Part shown: piece by piece, positions 1 to 5,867 of the stretch | Numbering within the stretch: position 1 is the stretch's first letter | Layout: every line of letters starts with the position of its first letter | Assembly: GCA_016207985.1 (NCBI GenBank) | Contig: JACQYX010000175.1 | Span: 1-7,959, forward strand | Length of the DNA: 7,959 nucleotides | Direction: 5' to 3' | DNA from: Ignavibacteriales bacterium | Lineage (GTDB): Bacteria; Bacteroidota; Ignavibacteria; UBA10030; SZUA-254 | Translations under genes and position numbers: made by a program | Notes under the pieces: model-generated | Seen by the model: the letters and a program-made list of their open reading frames with translations, nothing else | The model's database searches: none | What the model was told of the DNA's origin: nothing

Positions 1-89
1 AATGTCTCCACGCCATCGAGCTTGCAGTACAGTGGGAAGTGGAAAAGCTGTACGGCGTAGAAGGTATGGGACCGTTTGAGGAGTTTTGA
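1..89 (+). CDS. C-terminal end of an unidentified protein (partial)
   Basis: From base 3 an open frame runs 28 codons to TGA at 87–89, entering from outside the window. The residues (ending GMGPFEEF, with AIELAVQWEVEKLYG before) form an amphipathic, charged helix of the sort found at the end of a soluble protein. The other two + frames in this stretch also stop (58–60 and 77–79), and only this frame reads like protein. I do not recognise the family. It precedes the toxin–antitoxin-like module with about 110 bases of non-coding DNA between them, so it is probably a separate transcription unit. No clear terminator hairpin follows, although a run of T lies at 104–110. Confidence 0.4.
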   Translation, partial: CLHAIELAVQWEVEKLYGVEGMGPFEEF

Positions 90-128
90 AAAGGTGATTG
101 TTGTTTTTTTATGTGTGAAATAGTACTC

Positions 129-158
129 TTGGCAAAAAAGTAAATCTTTATTTATATT
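129..158 (+). promoter_or_regulatory. Sigma-70-like promoter for the XRE/DUF4411 module
   Basis: TTGGCA (129–134) and TATATT (153–158) are separated by 18 bases, close to the bacterial housekeeping consensus. Transcription would start near 165 and leave a leader of about 36 bases before the ATG at 201. The hexamer TAAATC occurs at 141–146 and 170–175, flanking the −10 box. This could be chance in AT-rich DNA, or a binding site if the HTH protein autoregulates. The assignment rests on the match and spacing only. Confidence 0.4.
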
Positions 159-200
159 AACATGAGATCTAAATCAAAACAATTAAAAAGCACTTGAAAA

Positions 201-806
201 ATGGCTCGATCAATACCAGCATTAGTTAATCCACAAATGCTCGTGTGGGCGCGGAATGAAGCAGGTTTTACTGATGAAGAAGTAGTAGAACAACTCAAAC
301 GTTCTGTCAATGAACTGCGGGCTTGGGAATCGGGTGAAGAAAAACCAACATTACGCCAAGCGGAAAGATTAGCCAAGATATATAAAAAACCTTACTCTGT
401 TTTTACACTTTCAGAACCGCCGAAAACAACTCCGTTGGCAACAGAATATCGTCGGTTACCTAATGTTACGCCCGGTAAAGAATCACCTGAGCTTCGGTTT
501 GCATTGCGCGACTTGCTATATCGCAGGCATGTAGCATTAGAACTTTTCGAAGAGATAGGGGAACTACCCGAAAAATTTTCTTTACAAGCAAAGTTGTCCG
601 AGCAGACTGAAGAGTTATCACGTCGTATCAGAAAACTATTGCAAATTACTCGCGAGGATCAATTTAGTTGGCAGAACGACTCTCAATCATGGAAAGCGTG
701 TAGGAATGCAGTTGAAGCACAAGGAATTCTTGTGTTATTATTCTCGGACGTTACACATGAAGAAGTACGTGGCGTATCATTATTCCACTCATTGTTACCT
801 GTATAA
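201..806 (+). CDS. XRE-family HTH protein, N-terminal part of a broken HTH–ImmA/IrrE (COG2856) regulator
   Basis: This 201-residue product has an XRE-type helix-turn-helix at about residues 12–65: the helices around WARNEAGFTDEEVVEQL, then VNELRAWESGEEKPTLRQAERLAKIYKKP. A helical linker follows (95–150), and then the start of the ImmA/IrrE fold (VEAQGILVLLFSDVTHEEVRG, LFHSLLPV). In this family the next segment is a strand followed by the Zn-protease HEXXH helix. Here TAA (804–806) ends the frame instead, so the catalytic helix is absent. Family members are usually about 350–400 residues, and the rest of the gene continues in another frame downstream. Such proteins act as DNA-binding regulators or antitoxins, often beside PIN-like toxins. 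DNA binding could survive, but proteolysis could not. The ATG start lacks a clear Shine–Dalgarno and is preceded by an A-rich leader, as is common in the Bacteroidetes/Chlorobi group. Confidence 0.8.
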   Translation: MARSIPALVNPQMLVWARNEAGFTDEEVVEQLKRSVNELRAWESGEEKPTLRQAERLAKIYKKPYSVFTLSEPPKTTPLATEYRRLPNVTPGKESPELRFALRDLLYRRHVALELFEEIGELPEKFSLQAKLSEQTEELSRRIRKLLQITREDQFSWQNDSQSWKACRNAVEAQGILVLLFSDVTHEEVRGVSLFHSLLPV

Positions 807-847
807 AAATCGAAGAATTTACCGAACAAGTAGCTGGCGGGATTTTG

Positions 848-1273
848 ATGCCAGAAGAATTACTTAAACAGGAACATTTAGTGCAAACAAGAATGCCATC
901 ATCAATGTGGGAAATAAATGAAATTCAGAGCATGGCACGTAAGTACAAGGTTACACCTTTAGCTTTTGCAACACGCCTTCTTATTCTTGGGAGGATGAAT
1001 CCAGCATCTTACCGAAATTGGAAAGATGCGTGGAATGAATATTTAGATCAACATCCACCGAAGAAGGGTGGAATCGCAACACCGGCTGAGAAATCTCTTA
1101 ACCGTAACGGTTTAACATACACTACGCTCGTTATCGATGCATTGAATATGGAAAGAATAACACCTGTATCTGCATCTAAATATTTGAATGTAAATTACCC
1201 TTACGTTGAAGAATTACGGCTTCACATTGCTCTTGGAGAACCACTACCAACATATAGGAGGAAGGGAGAATAA
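848..1273 (+). CDS. C-terminal fragment of the ImmA/IrrE (COG2856) regulator
   Basis: About 141 residues from ATG 848. A TTG at 845 is one codon upstream, and the frame is open back past 809. A GGCGGGA stretch at 836–842 could serve as a weak ribosome binding site for re-initiation. Residues such as IQSMARKYKVTPLAFATRLLILGRM match the helical 'LA+RF.VS..VV..RLL.LG.I' part found after the protease helix in XRE–COG2856 proteins. The tail (LSRNG-like SLNRNGLTYTTLVIDAL, then ITPVSASKYLNV) matches the conserved end of the family. No HEXXH is present, so this is a remnant, although it may still be translated and fold as a helical domain. Its stop TAA overlaps the next ATG (1273), so it sits in an operon with the DUF4411 gene and may help couple that gene's translation. 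Confidence 0.65.
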   Translation: MPEELLKQEHLVQTRMPSSMWEINEIQSMARKYKVTPLAFATRLLILGRMNPASYRNWKDAWNEYLDQHPPKKGGIATPAEKSLNRNGLTYTTLVIDALNMERITPVSASKYLNVNYPYVEELRLHIALGEPLPTYRRKGE

Positions 1274-1755
1274 TGTATTCTGTAGATACAAATGTTTTTA
1301 TCGATTGGTGGGAAAGACGGTATCCGCCGGATGTATTTCCTTCAATACAGAAAGCCATAGAACAGCTTATTATCTCCAATAAACTCTTTGCTCCAATGCG
1401 AGTGAGAGAAGAGATAAATGATGTTGGTTCACCTGAACTTAAGCAATGGGCAAAGATGAATAAAACGATCTTTGTTCAACATGAAGAGGAATTACAAGAA
1501 TTTGCAAATAAAATCCAATTTGATTATCCGGACCTCATTGATAACACAACGCTTGAAGATGAGGCAGATCGTTGGATTATAGCGTTAGCAAAGATGCATT
1601 CCCAAGATCACTGGATTGTCGTGACTCATGAGACACCATTTAAGAAGAAGCGTAAACCTGACCGGAAGATGTATATTCCAGATGTATGTCGATCTATGAA
1701 TATAGAATGCGTCGAATTTCTCAAACTTATGAGAAAAGAAGGATGGAAATTTTAA
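1273..1755 (+). CDS. PIN-like DUF4411 family protein, probable toxin (RNase) of a TA-type pair
   Basis: The 160-residue protein begins YSVDTNVFIDWWERRYPPDVFP, the hallmark of DUF4411, a family in the PIN nuclease clan. PIN-style acidic positions are visible: D5 in VDTNVF, E46/E47 in RVREEI, and D99 in EADRWIIALAK, while VVTHE (E120) fills the fourth-acid position. The C-terminal PDVCRSMNIEC…LMRKEGWKF matches the usual family ending, so the length looks complete. PIN toxins cut RNA with metal ions held by these acids; that activity is inferred here. The start overlaps the previous stop (TAATG). AGGAGG at 1256–1261 and GGGAG at 1264–1268 give the strongest translation signal in the module. The upstream partner gene is broken, so either the toxin is unneutralised yet tolerated, or the truncated HTH protein still suffices. 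Confidence 0.85.
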   Translation: MYSVDTNVFIDWWERRYPPDVFPSIQKAIEQLIISNKLFAPMRVREEINDVGSPELKQWAKMNKTIFVQHEEELQEFANKIQFDYPDLIDNTTLEDEADRWIIALAKMHSQDHWIVVTHETPFKKKRKPDRKMYIPDVCRSMNIECVEFLKLMRKEGWKF

Positions 1756-1775
1756 AACCCGGTTTGGTGGATAGG

Positions 1776-1802
1776 TCAGTAGTACTGAATAAAATCTACT
1801 GA
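1776..1802. repeat. 7-bp inverted repeat with 13-base loop
   Basis: TCAGTAG (1776–1782) pairs with CTACTGA (1796–1802). TACTGA also occurs at 1783–1788, so the first arm and its immediate neighbour form an odd palindrome (TCAGTA-G-TACTGA). It lies 21 bases after the DUF4411 stop. There is no T-run after it, so it is not an obvious terminator. Confidence 0.35.
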
Positions 1803-1838
1803 ACGAAACAGAATAATAAAGCGGGGCTGGAATTGTTC

Positions 1839-1853
1839 GGGAGTAGAACTCCC
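1839..1853. repeat. Short stem-loop GGGAGT–AGA–ACTCCC
   Basis: A perfect 6-bp, GC-rich stem (1839–1844 and 1848–1853) closes a 3-base loop. It lies between the two larger inverted repeats downstream of the DUF4411 gene. Its function is unknown; it could help fold the 3' end of the + strand transcript. Confidence 0.3.
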
Positions 1854-1864
1854 TCACAGCATGG

Positions 1865-1907
1865 AGTCCGACTTCTGACTATACACTATCAGGATAGAAG
1901 TCGGACT
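1865..1907. repeat. 12-bp perfect inverted repeat, hairpin downstream of DUF4411 gene
   Basis: AGTCCGACTTCT (1865–1876) is the exact reverse complement of AGAAGTCGGACT (1896–1907), with a 19-base loop. A third half-site GACTTCT (1904–1910) overlaps the end, so AGAAGTC-G-GACTTCT (1896–1910) is also a 15-bp odd palindrome. The hairpin could protect or end the + strand transcript, but no U-tract follows, so intrinsic termination would be weak. The TCCGA/TCGGA core is shared with the inverted repeat at 1939–1987, and the 4508–4539 hairpin has a closely related core. Confidence 0.5.
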
Positions 1908-1938
1908 TCTAATTTCTCACCTGGAAGGAAACCTCGAT

Positions 1939-1987
1939 AAACCTCCGATTTCTTTCTTGTTTAAGCTTTGTAAGAAATCGGAGGTTT
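1939..1987. terminator. Long hairpin between convergent genes, likely transcription terminator
   Basis: AAACCTCCGATTTCTT (1939–1954) and AAGAAATCGGAGGTTT (1972–1987) are perfect 16-bp inverted repeats around a 17-base loop. On the − strand the stem starts 7 bases after the histidine kinase stop (1995), as expected for a terminator of purA and the kinase. The − strand tail has only a short T-run (GGTTTATC). The + strand tail (GGTTTTACTTATT) is somewhat better, so it may also stop + strand transcripts arriving from the DUF4411 module. Confidence 0.65.
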
Positions 1988-1994
1988 TACTTAT

Positions 1995-3209
1995 TCACTT
2001 CACCAACTTAATTCTAAACGTCGTTCCTTTTCCAATCTTGCTCTCTTTGACAAAAAGTTTTCCCTGATGGTATGATTCAATTATGCGTTTGGAAAGACTC
2101 AGACCCAATCCCCATCCACGTTTCTTTGTGCTGTAACCGGGGCGGAAGATATCTTTTTTTGACTTCACATCGATACCTTTACCGGTATCTTTAACATCGA
2201 CAAAAACAACGTCGCTGCGAGATGTTATGGAGAAAGATATTGTACCGGTATCACCCTCCATAGCATCGAGGGCATTTTTAATAAGGTTTTCGATGACCCA
2301 CTCAAAAAGCTCGCGATTGATGTTGACTTTCGGATTGTCTTGAGTTTCGATGATGATATCGAATTCTTTTCCCTGAGCGAAGCGGGAGGGAAGGCGTTGC
2401 TTAAAATAATTGATGACCGACTCGATGACCTCAATCAGGTTTTCTTCTTTTAAAATCGGTTTCGAGCCGATCTTCGAGAATCGCTCTGTGATTTTATGTA
2501 ATCTAAGAAGATCGTGTTCCATTTCGGAAATGGTCGCGAGTTGTTTTGGATTTTCCATTGCCTGATCTTTCATCATTTCAATCCATCCCATCAAGCTCGA
2601 TAATGGTGTCCCAAGCTGATGGGCTGTTTCTTTTGCCATTCCTACCCAAATATTGCTCTGCTCACTGCGTTTGATATAACTGAATCCGATGTATCCAATA
2701 AGAATGAACATGCCCGCGACTATAATCTCGATGTACGGAAGCCAACGCAGTTTTGTAATTAACGTTGATTCACCATAATGAAGATGCTGTACGATGGAGT
2801 CGGTAGGTGTAGTTTTTAAAATAACTTTGATCGGTGGACTTTGTTCGTCAAGGCGGGTGATGATTTTCTGGAGAAATTCTTTTTGCTCTGCCCCTGTCAA
2901 AGTCGAATCTATTTCAACATTTCGAGCGATCAGATGATAATCCGATAACGGTTGATTCTTATCATCTGTTAGCACCATCGGGAAGTCGATAGATTGAATG
3001 ACTTCATTAAAAATAAAGCTGTAATCCGATTGATCGGCAGGCATGTTTACGATGAACTCAAGAGAGTGCGCATACAGGTCGGCAATCTTCCGCTCTTTTA
3101 TTAAAAGCTGCTGGACAATGGTATGTGTGTACAGTAACGTTGCCCCCACGATGATGATCGCTGTGATTAATAAGATCAATTTAATATTTGCAGATCGTGG
3201 CATCCGCAT
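1995..3209 (-). CDS. Membrane-bound sensor histidine kinase
   Basis: From ATG 3209 this is a 404-residue kinase. TM1 lies at about residues 9–28, an extracytoplasmic sensing region at about 29–155, and TM2 at about 156–179. The H box AKETAHQLGTPLSSL carries the phosphorylated His197. The ATPase domain follows: N box ENLIKNALDAM (308–317), G1 DTGKGID (341–347), F-box FRPGYSTKKRG, G2 GWGLGLSLSKRI (365–376), and GKGTTFRIKL at the end. There is no HAMP domain; TM2 runs almost directly into the H box. The sensor region matches nothing I recognise and no response regulator is adjacent, so signal and target are unknown. An upstream in-frame TTG at 3224 would overlap the purA stop. I prefer ATG 3209, which leaves a 7-base gap after purA and has a GGA about 10 bases upstream; ATG 3203 is also possible. 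Co-transcription with purA is likely from spacing alone. Confidence 0.9.
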   Translation of the reverse strand: MRMPRSANIKLILLITAIIIVGATLLYTHTIVQQLLIKERKIADLYAHSLEFIVNMPADQSDYSFIFNEVIQSIDFPMVLTDDKNQPLSDYHLIARNVEIDSTLTGAEQKEFLQKIITRLDEQSPPIKVILKTTPTDSIVQHLHYGESTLITKLRWLPYIEIIVAGMFILIGYIGFSYIKRSEQSNIWVGMAKETAHQLGTPLSSLMGWIEMMKDQAMENPKQLATISEMEHDLLRLHKITERFSKIGSKPILKEENLIEVIESVINYFKQRLPSRFAQGKEFDIIIETQDNPKVNINRELFEWVIENLIKNALDAMEGDTGTISFSITSRSDVVFVDVKDTGKGIDVKSKKDIFRPGYSTKKRGWGLGLSLSKRIIESYHQGKLFVKESKIGKGTTFRIKLVK

Positions 3210-3216
3210 TTTAATG

Positions 3217-4488
3217 TCATCCAATCAATATAGTCTGGTCTCTGCGTGCACCTAACGAAATAATCTGAACCTTCGTTCCGGTCAAAGTTTCGATAGCATC
3301 GAGATAGCGCCGTGCATTTTCCGGTATGTCAGGATACCGTCTGATATGGGACGTTGAAGATTTCCAGCCGTCATATGTCTCATAGATAGGGACAATTTTT
3401 TCCAGAGATCGTACATCGGTGGGAAACGTTTTCAACACTTTGCCATTAAGTTTGTAACCTGTACAAATTTTAACCTTATCGAATCCATCGAGTACATCTA
3501 ACTTTGTTACGGCGATGTGAGTTATTCCGTTGACCATTGATGAATAACGGACTGAAACAGCATCGAACCAGCCGCAGCGTCGCGGTCTTCCGGTTGTTGC
3601 ACCGAATTCACCTCCAATTTTTCGTAATCGATCCCCCGTCTCTTCCTTTAGCTCGGTCGGGAATGGACCATTACCGACGCGTGTCGTGTATGCTTTGACG
3701 ACACCAAGAATCGAAGTGACTGCCGTCGGCGGCAAACCAAGTCCTGTGCAAGCACCACCACTCGTCGGATTGGATGAAGTTACGAAAGGATACGTACCAT
3801 GATCGATATCTAACAACGCGCCTTGAGCACCTTCGGCTAAAATTCGCTTTCCGTTCTTATGTTCAGAATTTAGATATAATGCAGTGTCTGTAATGTACTC
3901 ATCGATTTGTTTATCAAATTCCTCATACTCTGATACAATTTTTTCAACATCGAGCTCAGGATCGCCGTATATCTTTTTTATGATTTGATTTTTCTCTTCT
4001 ATGTTTCGTTTGAGTTTAGCAACAAACGTATCACGGTCGAGCAAGTCTGAAATTTTTATCCCGATACGCATGAATTTATCGATATATGCCGGACCGATTC
4101 CACGACCCGTCGTGCCGATTTTTTCAGAAGTTCGCTCACGAATCGTGTCGAGCAGTTTGTGATAGGGCATGATGAGATGTGCGTTGTGGCTGATGAATAG
4201 TCTTCCTTGAATGCTGATATTCATTTGCTGGAGCTGTTTGATCTCATCGATTAGTGCGATTGGGTCGATAACGACACCGTTACCGATTACACACTTAACG
4301 TGTGGATGAAAAATTCCGGATGGGATGAGATGAAGAACGTATTGTTTATCTCCAATGACGACAGTATGACCTGCGTTCGCACCGCCTTGATAGCGGGCGA
4401 CGATATCGACCGAGTCACTGAGATGGTCGACAATTTTTCCTTTTCCTTCATCGCCCCATTGGGCACCGACTATAATTTGAACTGGCAT
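3217..4488 (-). CDS. purA: Adenylosuccinate synthetase
   Basis: Catalyses IMP + aspartate + GTP to adenylosuccinate, the first committed step from IMP to AMP, in the cytoplasm. The 423 residues are full length for the family. Visible signatures are GDEGKGK (12–18) with the catalytic Asp13, GGANAGHT (35–42) with His41, the IMP-binding TTGRGIGP (126–133), SSNPTSGG (238–245), GEFGATTGRPRRCGWFD (293–309) covering the aspartate loop, the guanine-binding TKLD (328–331), and the closing SLGARRDQTI. All look intact. The ATG at 4488 is preceded by TTAGGA about 7 bases upstream on the − strand, a fair Shine–Dalgarno. It lies downstream of a terminator hairpin (4508–4539), so it needs read-through or its own promoter, and no good promoter is visible in the short gap. 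The histidine kinase gene begins at or just past its stop. Confidence 0.98.
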   Translation of the reverse strand: MPVQIIVGAQWGDEGKGKIVDHLSDSVDIVARYQGGANAGHTVVIGDKQYVLHLIPSGIFHPHVKCVIGNGVVIDPIALIDEIKQLQQMNISIQGRLFISHNAHLIMPYHKLLDTIRERTSEKIGTTGRGIGPAYIDKFMRIGIKISDLLDRDTFVAKLKRNIEEKNQIIKKIYGDPELDVEKIVSEYEEFDKQIDEYITDTALYLNSEHKNGKRILAEGAQGALLDIDHGTYPFVTSSNPTSGGACTGLGLPPTAVTSILGVVKAYTTRVGNGPFPTELKEETGDRLRKIGGEFGATTGRPRRCGWFDAVSVRYSSMVNGITHIAVTKLDVLDGFDKVKICTGYKLNGKVLKTFPTDVRSLEKIVPIYETYDGWKSSTSHIRRYPDIPENARRYLDAIETLTGTKVQIISLGARRDQTILIG

Positions 4489-4507
4489 ATGTGTCCTAAT
4501 AAATGAA

Positions 4508-4539
4508 AAACTCCGATGGAAAACAATTCATCGGAGTTT
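4508..4539 (-). terminator. Rho-independent terminator after the secD–secF–STAS operon
   Basis: AAACTCCGATG (4508–4518) and CATCGGAGTTT (4529–4539) form a perfect 11-bp stem, extendable by a G–U and an A–T pair, around a small A/T loop. Read on the − strand the stem ends in a run of T (GGAGTTTTTCATTT), the classic intrinsic terminator layout. It lies about 25 bases after the STAS gene stop (4565) and immediately upstream of purA, separating the two transcription units. Confidence 0.8.
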
Positions 4540-4564
4540 CAACCTAAACCTGATTCATTTGAAT

Positions 4565-4903
4565 TTATTGGAAGCTTGCTATTGCTTTCTTCACAGTGTG
4601 GTGCAATTCGAAGACTGTCGTAAGTTTGGTAATGACGAGCAAGCTCTCTATTTTTTTTGCGGCGGCTGCGATTTTTAGATCGCCGCCGGCATTCCGAACC
4701 GTTGTAAGTGCCCCGATGAGCATACTAAGTCCGGAGCTATTCATAGATTCCACCCCCGATAAGTCGACTACTATCTTGCGTTTCTTCTTATCAAGTAACT
4801 GGTGAAGGGTATCGTTCAATGCAGTTGCATCGGGTCCGCCGAGCACGTTCCCCTCAAGCTCAACGACTATTATTCCGTCAACTTCTTTGGTGAACAGCTT
4901 CAT
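4565..4903 (-). CDS. STAS-domain anti-sigma-factor antagonist (SpoIIAA/RsbV-like)
   Basis: A 112-residue single STAS domain. β-strands appear at GIIVVELEG and KIVVDLSGV, then the signature MNSSGLSMLIG (54–64), then GGDLKIAAA and a C-terminal helix. In SpoIIAA the matching motif is DSSGL, with the first Ser phosphorylated by the anti-sigma kinase. Here that Ser is Ser56, and the preceding Asp is replaced by Asn55, which I believe also occurs in related FCB proteins. Unphosphorylated antagonists bind and neutralise an anti-sigma kinase; no partner kinase or sigma factor lies in this window. ATG 4903 is chosen over the upstream TTG 4921 because GGGGAGA lies about 10 bases before it. The start sits inside the secF 3' end (26-base overlap), suggesting coupled translation. 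Confidence 0.9.
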   Translation of the reverse strand: MKLFTKEVDGIIVVELEGNVLGGPDATALNDTLHQLLDKKKRKIVVDLSGVESMNSSGLSMLIGALTTVRNAGGDLKIAAAAKKIESLLVITKLTTVFELHHTVKKAIASFQ

Positions 4904-5846
4904 ATTTTGCTTTCTCCCCAAATGGTGTTAATTTTTTCCGTTGTTTATACTCGTTAAATTCAAGTACAATCGCACTCGCAATGAATATAGATGAATAAGT
5001 ACCGGTTATTATGCCAATCGTCAATGCAAAGGCAAATCCCCTGTTGACCTCACCTCCAAACAAGAAGAGTACGATTGCGACAATAAAAATTGTGCCTGAC
5101 GTAATGATTGTTCTGCTTAAAGTTTCATTCAAACTTTTTTTCATCAATTCCATCAAGCTGGTCGATTTGTATATCTTTTGGTTTTCTCGCAGACGGTCGA
5201 ATACAACTACAGTATCGTTCACTGATAGACCGACGAGAGTAAGAAACGCAGCTATCATGTTCTGGTCGATCTCGAAGTTGGTATAAGGTGTTAAGCCATC
5301 GACGATCGAGATAACACCGAGTGTAATCAGCACATCGTGGAAGAGGGCAGCGACAGCTCCGACACCATAAATAAATTTAAATCTGAAACCAATATAAATA
5401 AGTATGGCGACAAGCGAAAATAGTACAGCAAGATATGCATCACGCCGAAGCTCGGCACCAACCTTTGCACCGATTTTTTGTTCTTCGAGTACCTGAGGAT
5501 TAAAATTCGTAAAAGTCTTTTGAAGAGCTGCACGAATACGGTCGCCAACTACTGTTCCTTCGCCTAACGCTGAAGTGCGAATTAATACTTTCGTTGGCTC
5601 GCCGTAGGTTTTCAGCTCCGACTTTTCAAATCCCGCAGCGTCCATCATCGATCTAACCTCCCCGATATCGGGCGGCTGAGAAAATTCAACGATTAACTCG
5701 GTTCCACCTGTGAAATCGAGGCCATAGTCCAAGCCACCTTTTATTGGAATCGAGAGCATCCCGATAAAGATTACCGCGAGTGATACCGTGTACCACGTTC
5801 TTCGCTTTCCTAAAAAATCAATATTTGTCTTTCCAAAAAATCGCAT
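4878..5846 (-). CDS. secF: Protein translocase subunit SecF
   Basis: SecF pairs with SecD in the inner membrane. Together they use proton flow to pull exported proteins through and release them after SecYEG/SecA translocation. The 322 residues show six membrane segments: one near 18–36, then five in the C-terminal half. Family motifs are visible: GLDFTGGTE (42–50), LVGLSVNDTVVVFDRLREN (204–222) with the conserved membrane Asp211, SRTIITSGT (244–252), and GFAFALTIGIITGTYSSIFIA near the end. The length is typical. ATG 5846 has a good GGAG 7 bases upstream (5857–5854) and follows the secD stop by 21 bases. The highly charged tail (KQRKKLTPFGEKAKYEAVHQRS, given here in part) overlaps the start of the STAS gene. 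Confidence 0.97.
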   Translation of the reverse strand: MRFFGKTNIDFLGKRRTWYTVSLAVIFIGMLSIPIKGGLDYGLDFTGGTELIVEFSQPPDIGEVRSMMDAAGFEKSELKTYGEPTKVLIRTSALGEGTVVGDRIRAALQKTFTNFNPQVLEEQKIGAKVGAELRRDAYLAVLFSLVAILIYIGFRFKFIYGVGAVAALFHDVLITLGVISIVDGLTPYTNFEIDQNMIAAFLTLVGLSVNDTVVVFDRLRENQKIYKSTSLMELMKKSLNETLSRTIITSGTIFIVAIVLFLFGGEVNRGFAFALTIGIITGTYSSIFIASAIVLEFNEYKQRKKLTPFGEKAKYEAVHQRS

Positions 5847-5867
5847 TTAAAAACTCCAATAATAATA

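Larger units (their letters stand above)
201..1273 (+). pseudogene. Composite broken gene: XRE–ImmA/IrrE regulator with internal deletion and frame change
   Basis: Read together, the frame ending at 806 and the frame open from about 809 to 1273 reconstruct one XRE–COG2856 protein. The first ends in VRGVSLFHSLLPV. The second opens with KIEEFTEQVAGGILMPEELL, which corresponds to the conserved 'EVFCNxVAxxxLVP' stretch that normally follows the HEXXH region. Roughly 45–60 residues that should lie between, including HEXXH, are not encoded in any frame here. The simplest reading is a deletion of a length not divisible by three at about 800–809. An evolved two-gene split or an assembly error are alternatives. 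The missing length is estimated from memory of family architecture, not from an alignment. Confidence 0.6.

Noticed and set aside
104..110. T-run as a terminator for the gene ending at 89
   Set aside because: No convincing stem precedes the T-run.
152..376. Open − strand frame of 74 codons over the XRE gene start
   Set aside because: It is antisense to the well-supported HTH gene and its translation is Ser/Thr-rich with no family resemblance; a shadow.
806..850. Programmed ribosomal frameshift joining the two halves of the regulator
   Set aside because: No convincing slippery site or downstream structure is visible, and a frameshift would still leave the HEXXH segment missing.
1756..1910. 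Integron attC site or CRISPR-like repeat
   Set aside because: The repeats lack the RYYYAAC/GTTRRRY ends of attC sites, and there are no regularly spaced direct repeats with unique spacers.
4489..4530. Possible purA promoter (TTGTTT with 17-base spacing to TTTATT on the − strand)
   Set aside because: The −35 overlaps the terminator hairpin and the −10 is poor, and transcription would start almost at the ATG. Not supported well enough.
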